Assembly (NCBI RefSeq): GCF_001279525.1
Contig: NZ_LGDY01000014.1
Location: 103,368 to 167,367, forward strand
DNA length: 64,000 nt
Origin: Nocardia sp. NRRL S-836
GTDB lineage: Bacteria; Actinomycetota; Actinomycetes; Mycobacteriales; Pseudonocardiaceae
Direction of reading: 5' to 3'
The notes beneath the pieces are model-generated. The model did no database searches and was not told the origin of the DNA. It saw only the letters and a program-made list of their open reading frames with translations. Positions within the stretch are counted from its first letter, which is position 1. Every line of letters begins with the position of its first letter. The translations under genes were made by a program, and so were the position numbers. Positions 1 through 8,154 of the stretch are shown here, piece after piece.

Positions 1-402
1 CTGCCGTCGGAGGGCAACCCGCTGCCGTTCGAGCTGGTCGACGTCGACGAGTTCCCCCGGACGGGGTTCGGCTGGCCGATCGTGCCGTCCGGGCTGTCGG
101 AGATGATCGGCACGCTGCGCGAACGCCACCCGGACCTGCCGCCGGTGCACGTCACCGAGAGCGGCTGCAGCTTCCCGCACGAGGTCGAGGACGCCGCGCG
201 GATCTCCTACCTCGACGGACACCTGAAGGCGGCGCTGGAGGCCGGCGTCGCCGGGTACTTCGTGTGGTCGCTGCTCGACAACTTCGAGTGGGAGGCCGGC
301 TACTCGCAGCGGTTCGGCCTGGTGCACGTCGACTTCGAGACCCAGCGCCGCACGCCGCGCGACTCGTTCCACTGGTACCGCAAGGTGATCAGCGGTGAGT
401 GA
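1..402 (+). CDS. GH1 family beta-glucosidase, C-terminal part
   Basis: The reading frame is open from the first base of the window, so only the last 133 residues of this glycoside hydrolase family 1 enzyme are present. GH1 enzymes hydrolyse beta-linked glucosides and related sugars. The catalytic nucleophile motif is visible as VTESG (codons near 151-165). It is followed by the family's C-terminal signature YFVWSLLDNFEWEAGYSQRF and GLVHVDF, which bind the sugar. The stop codon overlaps the GTG start of the downstream MFS transporter by 6 bases. This suggests an operon in which a disaccharide or glycoside is imported and cleaved. The substrate cannot be read from this fragment. Confidence 0.93.
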   Translation: MPSEGNPLPFELVDVDEFPRTGFGWPIVPSGLSEMIGTLRERHPDLPPVHVTESGCSFPHEVEDAARISYLDGHLKAALEAGVAGYFVWSLLDNFEWEAGYSQRFGLVHVDFETQRRTPRDSFHWYRKVISGE

Positions 403-1603
403 GGCGCTGGCCGAACCGGTCGTCCCGGTTCGAAGAGGCTGGATGGCCTGGCTGTTCGCCGCGAACCTCGGGCTGTGGCTGGCCGTCTACGCGCCCATCC
501 AGGTGCTGCTGCCGCAACAGGCCGAGCTGCTCGACCGGGCCGACAAGGAGTTCGTGTTCGGCGTCGTCACCGGCGTCGGCGCCGCGGTGTCGTTGCTGGT
601 GGTGCCGCTCATCGGCGTCCTGTCCGACCGCACCACCTCCCGGTTCGGCCGCCGTCACCCGTGGACGGTGATCGGTGCGGTCGTCGGTGCAGTCGGCCTG
701 GCCGTGCTGGCCGGCGCGCCGTCCGTCGCGGTCATGACGGTCGGCTGGTGCCTGGTGCAGGCGGGGATCGGCGGCATGCTCGCCGCGTTGACCGCCGTGG
801 TGCCGGACCAGGTGCCCGTTGCCCAGCGGGCCCAGGTCGGCGGGTTGATCGGCATCAGCCAGATGCTCGGCACCGTGCTCGGCGCGGTCGTGGTGACGTT
901 GCTGGTCAGCGGACTGCAGGCGGGCTATCTGGCGTGCGCGGTCATCGTCGTCGTCGGTGCCGTCTTCTTCGTTGTGCGCACGCCCGACACGCAGCTCGTC
1001 ACGAAGCCGGTGCGGCCGACGTTCTGGGTCTCGCCCCGCGAGCACCCCGACTTCGCCTGGGCGTGGGCCGGCCATCTCATGATCAATCTCGGCAACGCGT
1101 TCGGCACGTTGTACCTGCTCTACTTCCTCGGCGACGTCGTGCACCACGAGTCGCCGGAGGACGGGCTGCTCGTGCTGATGGCGTTGTACGGGGTGGCGCT
1201 CGCCGCAGGAGCGGTGCTGTTCGGCGCACGAAGCGATCGTTCCGGCCGGCGCAAGCCGTACGTGTACCTCGCGGCCGTCGTCATGGCACTCGCGGCGCTG
1301 CTGCTCGTCGTGTGGCCGACCTGGACCGCCGCGCTGATCGCCGCTCCGCTGCTCGGCGTCGGCTTCGGCACGTACTGGGCCGTGGCGATCGCGCTGCTCA
1401 CCCAGGTGCTGCCGGCGGCGGCCGACCGCGCCAAGGACCTGGGCGTGCTGAACGTCGCCAACGCGTTGCCGCAGGTCATCGCCCCCTTGCTGACGGCGTT
1501 GATCTTGGCGAACCTGGGTGGTTACCGCGGGCTGTTCGCGGCGTCGGCGCTGGCGACGGCGCTGGCGGGTGTGTTGCTGAGTCGAGTGCGATCGGTGGTC
1601 TGA
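395..1603 (+). CDS. MFS transporter
   Basis: A 402-residue integral membrane protein with about 12 hydrophobic segments and the major facilitator loop 2-3 signature (GVLSDRTTSRFGRRHPW, near residue 75). Loops of this kind (D-x4-R-x-G-R-R) define the superfamily. The GTG start overlaps the GH1 stop, and its own TGA overlaps the ATG of the next SDR (TGATG), so translation is probably coupled across all three genes. From the neighbouring beta-glucosidase I infer uptake or export of a glycoside or sugar. The second half-loop carries DRSGRRKP, consistent with a duplicated six-helix bundle. Substrate is not known. Confidence 0.88.
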   Translation: MSEALAEPVVPVRRGWMAWLFAANLGLWLAVYAPIQVLLPQQAELLDRADKEFVFGVVTGVGAAVSLLVVPLIGVLSDRTTSRFGRRHPWTVIGAVVGAVGLAVLAGAPSVAVMTVGWCLVQAGIGGMLAALTAVVPDQVPVAQRAQVGGLIGISQMLGTVLGAVVVTLLVSGLQAGYLACAVIVVVGAVFFVVRTPDTQLVTKPVRPTFWVSPREHPDFAWAWAGHLMINLGNAFGTLYLLYFLGDVVHHESPEDGLLVLMALYGVALAAGAVLFGARSDRSGRRKPYVYLAAVVMALAALLLVVWPTWTAALIAAPLLGVGFGTYWAVAIALLTQVLPAAADRAKDLGVLNVANALPQVIAPLLTALILANLGGYRGLFAASALATALAGVLLSRVRSVV

Positions 1604-2382
1604 TGCAACTGTCCGGCAAGCGGGTTCTGGTCACGGGCGCGTCCCAGGGCATCGGCGCGGAGACGGCGTTCCGGTTCGCGGCGCACGGCGCGCACGTCGA
1701 CCTGGTGGCCCGCAGCGCCGAACTGCTCGATCTGCAGGTCAAGCGGATCGTCGAGTTCGGCGGTTCCGCTACCGCCCACCCCGCCGACCTCGCGGACGCC
1801 GCGCAGATCCACGCCCTCGCGCAAGCCGTGGAAACACCGGACGTGCTGGTCAACAACGCGGGTGTCGGGCGCTGGTTGTTCCTCGACGAGTGCTCGCAGG
1901 ACGACCTGGCCACGATGACCGCGGTGCCGTTCATGGCGGCGATGCTGCTCACCAGGGAGTTCCTCGGCGCCATGCGGGCACGCGGCTCCGGCTGGATCGT
2001 CAACGTGAACTCGCCGGTGTCACGGCTGCCGATCCCCGGCGCGGTGGGCTACCAGTCGGCGCGCTGGGCGTTGCGCGGCCTGACCGCGTCCCTGCGCCTC
2101 GACCTGCGCGGAACGGGCGTCGGCGTGAGCGAGGTCGTGCCGGGCAAGGTCTCCAGCGAGTACTTCGCCAACAACCCCGGCGCGGAGGAACGGATCCCGG
2201 CCATCGCCCGGCTCATCCCGACGGTCACGCCGGAGCGGGTGGCCACGGCCATCGTCGACGCCGTGCGGAAGGAACGCGCCGAGCACCTGTTCCCGTGGCA
2301 GCTCAAGGCGTTCGAGCTGTCCGGACGGCTGCTGCCCGGCCTGACCTCCTACCTCACGTGGAAAACGGGTACGCGCCGCTGA
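1603..2382 (+). CDS. SDR family oxidoreductase with Tyr-x-x-x-Arg active site
   Basis: A 259-residue short-chain dehydrogenase/reductase. The N-terminal NAD(P)-binding motif TGASQGIGAE and the NNAG motif are intact, and a Ser-containing stretch (NVNSPVSRLP) precedes the active-site tyrosine. In place of the usual Y-x-x-x-K catalytic pair it reads Y150-Q-S-A-R154, so the lysine that positions the nicotinamide ribose and lowers the tyrosine pKa is replaced by arginine. It is the third gene of the GH1-MFS-SDR operon, with its ATG overlapping the MFS stop. It could oxidise or reduce the sugar or aglycone released by the glucosidase, or the active site could be impaired. Substrate is unknown. Confidence 0.86.
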   Translation: MQLSGKRVLVTGASQGIGAETAFRFAAHGAHVDLVARSAELLDLQVKRIVEFGGSATAHPADLADAAQIHALAQAVETPDVLVNNAGVGRWLFLDECSQDDLATMTAVPFMAAMLLTREFLGAMRARGSGWIVNVNSPVSRLPIPGAVGYQSARWALRGLTASLRLDLRGTGVGVSEVVPGKVSSEYFANNPGAEERIPAIARLIPTVTPERVATAIVDAVRKERAEHLFPWQLKAFELSGRLLPGLTSYLTWKTGTRR

Positions 2383-2482
2383 AGCCGGGCGCGGAACCGG
2401 GCGCACCGGCAGCAGGAACCGCGGGAGGTGGGAAGAAGCAGCGCGCCGCCCCAGCCGTGTCGGCGGCCTCCGAACGTGGCAA

Positions 2483-2521
2483 CGGCCCCTCGCCTGCGCG
2501 GGAGGTGCAGACGAGGGGCCG
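2483..2521 (+). terminator. Hairpin downstream of the SDR operon
   Basis: Perfect 10-bp inverted repeat (CGGCCCCTCG / CGAGGGGCCG) with a 19-base loop, 100 bases after the SDR stop. It has no T-tract, as is usual for high-GC actinobacterial terminators. It lies in the gene-free stretch 2383-2716. Confidence 0.45.
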
Positions 2522-2600
2522 ACGGTGGTGACCGCGGACCGGTGACGGTCGGGGAGGGAGGGTGCACGGCACCGGCCCGCGGGAATCTGTGGAGTTGTAG

Positions 2601-2658
2601 CTGACCGGGGCCCGCGATGTAGCGGTCGGGGGTTCGCACATCGCGGACCACCGGTCAG
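2601..2658. other. Nested inverted repeat, possible structured RNA or operator
   Basis: Within the gene-free stretch 2383-2716 two perfect inverted repeats are nested: an outer 8-bp stem (CTGACCGG at 2601, CCGGTCAG at 2651) and an inner 9-bp stem (CCGCGATGT at 2612, ACATCGCGG at 2638), around a 17-base GC-rich loop. The arms are separated by short unpaired bulges. It resembles an RNA stem-loop with an internal loop more than a simple operator. No reading frame of convincing quality covers it. Direction is unknown. Confidence 0.4.
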
Positions 2659-2716
2659 TAGGCCGTTTGCAGACCTGGTCGTGTCGGGGGGACGCCAGGT
2701 CGGTCGCAAAGGCCCG

Positions 2717-3076
2717 TTAGTGGGCTCGAGCCACCGCGCGGCGGGTCCTGGTGACAGGAGGGGTCACCGGAGCCTCGCGCAGGTGGCGAGCCGGGCGCGG
2801 GGCGAGTCCGCCCGCGACCAGGTGTTCGTACGCGGCGCGCCACACCGAGCAAGGTGACTTCTGCTGGCGCCAGCGGCCGGAGCACTCAGGGCAGTTGCCC
2901 TTCTCGTCCGGCTCGTGCGCTGCCAGCAGAGCACGCCATCCCTCGGTCAGCCGAGGGAGCTCGGATCGAGCCACCGACAGGAGGGACGGGGCGTCAGCGC
3001 GGCTCGCCAGCTCCGTGAGCAGGTCGAGGCGTTCCCACACAGCGTTGCGAAGAACCTGTCCGAGGATCGCGTCCAT
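2717..3076 (-). CDS. Conserved small protein with CPEC motif, unknown function
   Basis: A protein of about 119 residues starting at ATG 3076 (MDAILGQVLRNAVWERL). The middle carries CPECSGRWRQQKSPC, a Cys-rich segment that could bind a metal but is not a recognised zinc finger. It is followed by an Arg-rich C terminus. It lies 13 bases downstream of the next small gene on the same strand and divergent from the XRE/TPR regulator, the usual position for genes controlled by such regulators. I do not recognise the family. A longer start upstream is possible but would overlap the neighbour. Confidence 0.6.
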   Translation of the reverse strand: MDAILGQVLRNAVWERLDLLTELASRADAPSLLSVARSELPRLTEGWRALLAAHEPDEKGNCPECSGRWRQQKSPCSVWRAAYEHLVAGGLAPRPARHLREAPVTPPVTRTRRAVARAH

Positions 3077-3089
3077 CGAAACGTCACCG

Positions 3090-3353
3090 TCACCTTTCCG
3101 CCTGGTCGGCGGCTTCGCGTAGCGCAGCCCTGAGCTGTACGAGCTGGTCGTGGGACAAGACTGCCGTCTCACCGGGGGGTCCCACCAGAACCACTCGGCC
3201 CTGGACGACCTTCACGGTGAGCTGGCGGTCCCGGTCGACCACGTCGCCGCAGCTGATGTGCCACGTCCGACGCTGCCCGGTCGTGCCGCGCCATGTGGAG
3301 TCGGTGTCACCCGTCTCCACAATGGAGGTGGAGCCGGGGGAGGAGCTGTCCAT
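3090..3353 (-). CDS. Small conserved protein upstream of the CPEC protein, unknown function
   Basis: About 87 residues from ATG 3353. Longer forms from GTG 3380 or ATG 3413 are also in frame, and ribosome-binding sites do not decide. The sequence has a beta-rich look: RRTWHISCGDVVDRDRQL, then VKVVQGRVVLVGPPGETAVL, then an acidic/Gln-rich helix ending REAADQAER. No domain recognised. It forms a two-gene unit with 2717-3076, divergent from the XRE regulator at 3572, and the 218-base space between 3354 and 3571 must hold both promoters. Confidence 0.55.
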   Translation of the reverse strand: MDSSSPGSTSIVETGDTDSTWRGTTGQRRTWHISCGDVVDRDRQLTVKVVQGRVVLVGPPGETAVLSHDQLVQLRAALREAADQAER

Positions 3354-3571
3354 CAGTTGGCTGTTCCTCTCCGTGCTCACTCGCTTACCGGAATCCAGAT
3401 TGCGATGATTCATGTCGGAACGGGACGTCACAGCGCCCACCGGTGGAAGTCTTACGGTGAGCGGTAAGCGGTGTTCGGCAGGGCCGATCAGCCCTGCCGA
3501 AGAGGACTTCTCGGGCTCGGGGACCTGCCCCTAGTCTGCCGATGACGCCCAACGGACTGTGAGGGTGCGCG

Positions 3572-4969
3572 ATGAACACGAGTTCCCAGGGCTCTCCTAT
3601 TCCCACCGACGTGTGGGACCAGCAGGAGATGCGGGACGCACTGGCCCGACGAGAGATCAGCTCGGTCTACCGGCTGCTCCGACGGCACGGTGTGTCCCAG
3701 CGCCAGATCGCGGCGCTCACTGGGCAGTCGCAGTCCGAGGTCTCGGAGATCCTCAAGGGACGCCAGGTCATGGCGTACGACGTCCTGACCAGGATCGCCG
3801 TCGGCCTGGGTGTCCCACGTGGATACATGGGTCTCGCCTATGACGAGACAACGGCAGTGAGGGTGGCCGCATCCGCGGACCCACCCCATCCTGAGGAGGA
3901 CGAGTCGGTGAAGCGTCGGAAGTTCCTCGCGCACGCCGCCGCCGTGACAGTCGGCGCGGCCGTGTTCGGAGCGGACTCCGGGTCGTGGGTCTCACACCCC
4001 ACACAGACTCCGGCTCCCACACAGACTCCGGCTCCGGGACGCATCGGCATGACAGACGTGCGGCAGGTCGAAGCGGCCACCCGCGCTCTGCGTGCTCTCG
4101 ACTACCAGTACGGCGGCGGCTCCTGCCGCGACGCCGTCGTCGCCCAGCTGTCCTGGGGACAGCAGATGCTCGGCGCGAGCTCCACGGACGTCGTGCGCCA
4201 GCGCCTCTACGTCGCGCTCGCCGACCTGCACAACCTCGCCGGCTGGACGTCGTTCGACACGGGCCTGATGGACTCGGCCCGCAACCACTTCGGCCAGGCG
4301 CTCGACCTCGCGAAGCAGGGCGAGAACGAGGCGCTGATGGCGAACATCCTGTACCGCATGGGCCGCGTCTACCTGCACCAGAACGCCCCCGACGACGCAC
4401 TGAAGGTGTTCCAGCTCGGCCAGCTGGCCGCGCAGAACTCCGGCTCCGAGCTCGCCGTGGGCATCCTGTGCGCCAACGAGGCCTGGGCCTACGCGAAGAT
4501 GGGGTCCGACGAGCAGGCGCTCAAGCTGCTCGGCCGCGCCCGCGACGAGTTCTCCCGTGCCAACGTCGCCGAGGCGCCCGCGTGGGCCAAGTTCTTCAAC
4601 GAGATCGACCTCTCGTCCATGATCGGCACGGTGCACACGGAGCTGGCTCAGACGGTGGACGCCAAGTACACGAGGACCGCGATCCCCGCGCTGTCCAAGG
4701 CGATCAACAACTTCGGTGACGAGTACGCGCGCAGCCGCTCGTTCAACCTGACCTCGATGGCGATCAACCACCTCCTCGAGGGCGACATCGACCACGGCGC
4801 GAAGGTCGGCCGCCAGGCCGTCGACCTGTCGGAGAGCCTCAAGTCCGTGCGCACCAAGCAGCGCATGGAGCCGTTGCGCCAGGAGGCCGAGAAGCGCCGC
4901 AACAACCCGGAGGCCCGCGAGCTGGCCGACCGTGTCGCCCGTTTCACCGGAGCGGACACGGCCGCCTGA
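3572..4969 (+). CDS. XRE-family HTH regulator with TPR-like C-terminal region
   Basis: A 465-residue protein. Residues about 20-75 form a helix-turn-helix DNA-binding domain (VSQRQIAALTGQSQSEVSEI and following). Next comes a basic-hydrophobic segment (KRRKFLAHAAAVTVGAAVFG, near residue 115) that looks like an internal twin-arginine or membrane segment, then a proline-rich linker and a helical region (170-440) typical of TPR sensor domains. Many actinomycetes carry this architecture as a pathway- or peptide-responsive regulator, though the ligand here cannot be deduced. The ATG start has a GAGGG site 5-10 bases upstream. The divergent small genes at 2717-3353 are its most likely targets. Confidence 0.85.
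   Translation: MNTSSQGSPIPTDVWDQQEMRDALARREISSVYRLLRRHGVSQRQIAALTGQSQSEVSEILKGRQVMAYDVLTRIAVGLGVPRGYMGLAYDETTAVRVAASADPPHPEEDESVKRRKFLAHAAAVTVGAAVFGADSGSWVSHPTQTPAPTQTPAPGRIGMTDVRQVEAATRALRALDYQYGGGSCRDAVVAQLSWGQQMLGASSTDVVRQRLYVALADLHNLAGWTSFDTGLMDSARNHFGQALDLAKQGENEALMANILYRMGRVYLHQNAPDDALKVFQLGQLAAQNSGSELAVGILCANEAWAYAKMGSDEQALKLLGRARDEFSRANVAEAPAWAKFFNEIDLSSMIGTVHTELAQTVDAKYTRTAIPALSKAINNFGDEYARSRSFNLTSMAINHLLEGDIDHGAKVGRQAVDLSESLKSVRTKQRMEPLRQEAEKRRNNPEARELADRVARFTGADTAA
3998..4033 (+). repeat. 18-bp perfect tandem repeat inside the XRE gene
   Basis: Two identical copies of CCCACACAGACTCCGGCT in frame, encoding PTQTPA twice in the linker between the hydrophobic segment and the TPR region. 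Length variation here would change the linker by six residues without shifting the frame. Confidence 0.85.
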
Positions 4970-5113
4970 TCAGCATTTCGTTTGGGTCCCATAGCACCAC
5001 GATCAGATGGTGTGGGACACGAACCGGTAACGCCAGGACCCCCTGACGCGAATGCAGCATCGACGGGCGAAGAACATCGGCCCGGGGTGCGGCAGGTCGG
5101 GGCGAAGGGCGAG

Positions 5114-5404
5114 GTGCGGCGCGTGATCCTTACTCGGAGGTGGCGGTCCCGCAGGGCGCTGCGGTCCGCGCAGCTGCTCGACGAGGTCGTGGACACCCAG
5201 CTGCCGCTGCTGGCGTCGTTCGACGAGGAGCGCAGGCGGCGTTCCGCGGACTACCTCGCGGAGCTCGTCGCACTGGCCCAGGACTACCGCTACTACGCCA
5301 ACGGCTGGATCGACAGCCGTGAGCTGGACCGCCGCGGCCAGCGGACGATGAACCGGCTGGCTCGGATGCGCGAAGAATCTTCGGCCCGACTGATCACCGA
5401 TTAG
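5114..5404 (+). CDS. Small basic helical protein, unknown function
   Basis: About 96 residues from GTG 5114, which follows an AAGGG-like site. An in-frame TTG at 4982 would give 140 residues with an unconvincing Pro/Gly-rich leader. The body is highly charged and helical (TRRWRSRRALRSAQLLDEVV, then LLASFDEERRRRSADYLAEL) and ends with RTMNRLARMREESSARLITD. No domain is recognised. It lies 145-150 bases after the XRE regulator on the same strand and may be co-transcribed. Codon bias fits a real gene. Confidence 0.5.
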   Translation: MRRVILTRRWRSRRALRSAQLLDEVVDTQLPLLASFDEERRRRSADYLAELVALAQDYRYYANGWIDSRELDRRGQRTMNRLARMREESSARLITD

Positions 5405-5442
5405 TCCGTTCGTGGGCAGCTCGCCGCGTTGAACGGGCCACT

Positions 5443-5463
5443 CACCGAGTTCATTCCTCGGTG
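5443..5463. terminator. Small hairpin between convergent genes
   Basis: CACCGAG and CTCGGTG arms with a 7-base loop, lying between the end of the small basic protein (5404) and the end of the opposing SDR (5492). A weak stem, but placed where a shared terminator is expected. Confidence 0.35.
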
Positions 5464-5491
5464 CCGCGAATGTTTCACGTTGAACAACGCC

Positions 5492-6211
5492 TCACCACGG
5501 CACGGTGCCGTTGCTGTCGAAGAGTCCGCCGGTCGGACCGTCGTCGGGCAGCGTGGCCAGCTCGACCGCGATCTTGGCGCCGTCCGCGGGCGTCTCCCGT
5601 CCCTGGAAGTCGTTGAACTCGGTCGCGACGTAACCGGGGCAGGAACCGTTGACCTTGATGCCGGTCAGCTCCTTGGCGTACTGCACGGTGACGGCGTTCA
5701 GGAACGTCTTCGACGGCGTGTAGATCCCGTCGACGTCACCGAAGTGCGAATCCGGTGAGGACTGCAGGGTCAGCGACGACAGGTGGCTCGACTGGTTGAC
5801 GATCCGCGGCCGCGCTGACCGGCCCAGCAGAGGCAGCATCGCGTTGGTGACCCGGACGACGCCGATCACGTTCGTCTCCAGCACCTCCCGCATCGCCTCC
5901 GGGGTGACCGCGGAGGGCGCCGTGGGCCACGACCCGGCGATGCCCGCGTTGTTCACCAGCACGTCGAGACGCCCGAACCGCTCCTCGACCAGCGCCGCGG
6001 CGGCTGCCACGCTCTCGTCGTCGGACACGTCCAACGGCACGAAGAACGCGTCCGCGCCGTCCGCCCGCAGTTTCTCCACCGCCTCCTCGCCACGACGGGG
6101 GTCACGCGCGCCGACCCCCACGGTCATCCCGAGCGCGCCGAGGCCCGCCGCGATCTCGTACCCGATTCCCTTGTTCGCGCCCGTGACCAGCGCGATCGTC
6201 TGTTCTGCCAT
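5492..6211 (-). CDS. SDR family oxidoreductase, carbonyl-reductase-like
   Basis: A 239-residue classical SDR starting at ATG 6211. The cofactor motif TGANKGIGYE (residues 10-19), the NNAG motif and the catalytic Y-T-P-S-K are all present. The GANKGIGYEIA form and the C-terminal VNGSCPGYVATEFNDFQG resemble carbonyl reductase-like NADPH-dependent SDRs acting on quinones and ketones. It is transcribed divergently from a LysR regulator across a 79-base gap containing a LysR-type palindrome, so it is the likely target of that regulator. Physiological substrate unknown. Confidence 0.88.
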   Translation of the reverse strand: MAEQTIALVTGANKGIGYEIAAGLGALGMTVGVGARDPRRGEEAVEKLRADGADAFFVPLDVSDDESVAAAAALVEERFGRLDVLVNNAGIAGSWPTAPSAVTPEAMREVLETNVIGVVRVTNAMLPLLGRSARPRIVNQSSHLSSLTLQSSPDSHFGDVDGIYTPSKTFLNAVTVQYAKELTGIKVNGSCPGYVATEFNDFQGRETPADGAKIAVELATLPDDGPTGGLFDSNGTVPW

Positions 6212-6267
6212 GCACCTGATCCTCGTGCGGGAGCGGCTCAAGACCAACATCACCTCGGTGTGGCAGC

Positions 6268-6284
6268 GATACCCGGCCGGTATC
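6268..6284. promoter_or_regulatory. LysR-type operator palindrome
   Basis: Perfect inverted repeat GATACC-CGGCC-GGTATC in the 79-base space between the divergent SDR and LysR genes. It contains the T-N11-A pattern (T6270, A6282) typical of LysR-type regulator boxes. It ends 6 bases before the GTG at 6291. Confidence 0.65.
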
Positions 6285-6290
6285 GATACG

Positions 6291-7142
6291 GTGGACGTCG
6301 TGGAGACCAGGGAGCTCCGGTGCTTCGTAGCGGTCGCGGAAGAGCTGCACTTCGGCCGCGCCGCCGAACGCCTGGGCATCGCCCAGCCGCCGCTGTCCAG
6401 GACGATCGCCCAGCTCGAACACCGGCTCGGCGTCGAGCTGCTGACCCGCACCAGCCGCAAGGTGCTGCTCACCGGTGCCGGCGCGACACTGCTGGTCGAG
6501 GCCAGGGCGATCCTCGGCGCGGTCGCCGCGGCCGAGCGCCGGACCCGGAGTGCGGGCGTGGACCGGCCGTCGCTCGTGCTGGCCGCGAAGGCCGGCAGCT
6601 CCGGCGAGGTGCTGGCGAAGCTGCTCGACGCGTACGCCGCCGAACCCGGTGCCGTCCCCGTCGACGTCCTGCTGTGCGAGTCGAACACCCACGTGCCGCT
6701 GCTCGACGGACGGGCCGACGTCGCGCTGCTGCACGAGCCGTACGACCCGACGACCGGCCTCGACGTGGAGGTCCTGCACAGCGAGGGGCAGGTCGCGGTG
6801 ATGCCCTCGTCGCACCCCCTCGCACAGGCGTCCCGCCTGCGGATGGCGGAGGTCAACGCCCTGGCCGAACGCGTCCGCTGGCCCAGGCCGGACGGGACCT
6901 ACCCGGACGGTCCCGGCATCGAGGTGCACAACCTGACCCAGCTGTTCCAGATGATCGAGCTCGGCCGGGCCGTCGCCGTGATGCCGGAGGACCTGCGCAC
7001 GAGACTGGGCGAAGGGCTGGTCGCGATTCCCGTCGTGGACGCGCAGAGGGTGACGACGGTGATCGCGTGGCCACCGCACAGCCGTTCCCGCGCGCTCGCC
7101 GACCTGGTCCGCGTCGCGACGGGGTTCGCGCAGGTCAGCTGA
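6291..7142 (+). CDS. LysR-family transcriptional regulator
   Basis: About 283 residues from GTG 6291 (GTG 6300 is an equal candidate and would leave more room for the operator). The N-terminal winged helix is clear: VETRELRCFVAVAEELHFGR, then AAERLGIAQPPLSRTIAQLE and HRLGVELLTRTSR. The rest is the two-lobed ligand-binding domain (near residues 90-280). LysR proteins usually regulate a divergent gene and themselves through a T-N11-A palindrome, which is present at 6268-6284. The stop overlaps the opposing CopD-like gene by 8 bases, tail to tail. Inducer unknown. Confidence 0.88.
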   Translation: MDVVETRELRCFVAVAEELHFGRAAERLGIAQPPLSRTIAQLEHRLGVELLTRTSRKVLLTGAGATLLVEARAILGAVAAAERRTRSAGVDRPSLVLAAKAGSSGEVLAKLLDAYAAEPGAVPVDVLLCESNTHVPLLDGRADVALLHEPYDPTTGLDVEVLHSEGQVAVMPSSHPLAQASRLRMAEVNALAERVRWPRPDGTYPDGPGIEVHNLTQLFQMIELGRAVAVMPEDLRTRLGEGLVAIPVVDAQRVTTVIAWPPHSRSRALADLVRVATGFAQVS

Positions 7143-8154
7143 CCGGCGCGCGGCTCAGCACGACGGCCAGGCCGAACGCCAGGCCCATGACGGCGACCTC
7201 CAGGACCGCCCACTGCACGATCGCCGTGACCTGGTGCCGGGCGATCCGCGGCAGCAGCCGCCACCGGATGTGCGCGCCGAGTGCGGCGACGGCCACGGCG
7301 CACAGCGTCTTGGCGAGCACCAGCAGCCCGTACCCGGTCGTGACCAGCGACTGCGGGAACGGCACGACCGGGTTGAGCACCAGCTCCAGCAGGCCGTTGA
7401 ACAGGCCGGTCACCGTGACGACGACCAGGCTGACGGTCGCGATCCTGGAGAACTTCGGCAGCGCGACCGCGAGCAGGCCCTTGCGGTGGGCGACCAGCGC
7501 CATCAACGCGCCGAGCCCGCCCGCCCACGCCGCCGCGCCCAGCACGTGCAGCTCCATGGAGACCATCGAGTAGTCGTGGTACTTCCAGTTGGAGGCGTGC
7601 CCGGTGACCGGGATCGGCAGCAGGCCGAACATCGAGATGAGGATCCGCAGCTCGGCGGGCACGGACTCGCCGCCGCGCACCGCCATCACGCCGACCAGCA
7701 GGTAGCCGAACGCGCAGGCCGCGCTGAACAGCAGACCCTTGCCGGCGCCGACCGTCGCGATGTAGTCGATGGCGTTGCCGATGCTGACGTCGCTGCCCGG
7801 CCGCAGCTCGGCGGCCTGCAGGACGATCGCGAGCAGCGCGGTCACCACCCAGACCGCCGCGGCGACGACCGCGGCGGGCCGGGCGAGCCGCATGACCGGC
7901 TCGGTGTGCGCGGGACGGTCGAACCCGAGCAGCTTCGGCAGGATCGACAGGCCGACGACCACGGTCGCCGAGACGTCCAGCAGCACACGGGTGACCGGCA
8001 GGCCGTACCGGACCGCCGCCCCGGCGTCCACGACTCCGGCGACCACGACCGGTGGCGCCAGCACGAGACCGAGGGCGATGCCCGCGAGCGCGCCGAACAC
8101 CAGGCCGGCGAGCACGCGGTAGTGGGTGGGGGCGGTGGTCCGGACGTCGCTCAT
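7135..8154 (-). CDS. copD: CopD-family copper transport membrane protein
   Basis: A 339-residue polytopic membrane protein with about eight or nine hydrophobic segments and the copper resistance D domain in its second half, including the HASNWKYHDYSMVSMELHVL stretch rich in His and Met. CopD acts with CopC in moving copper across the cytoplasmic membrane. The ATG at 8154 overlaps the CopC stop (ATGA), and the gene is last in a four-gene minus-strand cluster with YcnI and CopC. Whether the cluster imports copper for cuproenzymes or aids resistance is not decided by sequence. Confidence 0.9.
   Translation of the reverse strand: MSDVRTTAPTHYRVLAGLVFGALAGIALGLVLAPPVVVAGVVDAGAAVRYGLPVTRVLLDVSATVVVGLSILPKLLGFDRPAHTEPVMRLARPAAVVAAAVWVVTALLAIVLQAAELRPGSDVSIGNAIDYIATVGAGKGLLFSAACAFGYLLVGVMAVRGGESVPAELRILISMFGLLPIPVTGHASNWKYHDYSMVSMELHVLGAAAWAGGLGALMALVAHRKGLLAVALPKFSRIATVSLVVVTVTGLFNGLLELVLNPVVPFPQSLVTTGYGLLVLAKTLCAVAVAALGAHIRWRLLPRIARHQVTAIVQWAVLEVAVMGLAFGLAVVLSRAPVS

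Noticed and set aside
475..2382. Long open frame covering the MFS and SDR genes on the plus strand
   Set aside because: Its first part is an out-of-frame shadow of the MFS gene; only the last 259 residues are the SDR.
2601..2658. tRNA-like element
   Set aside because: Stems and loop sizes do not match a cloverleaf; no anticodon or T-arm consensus.
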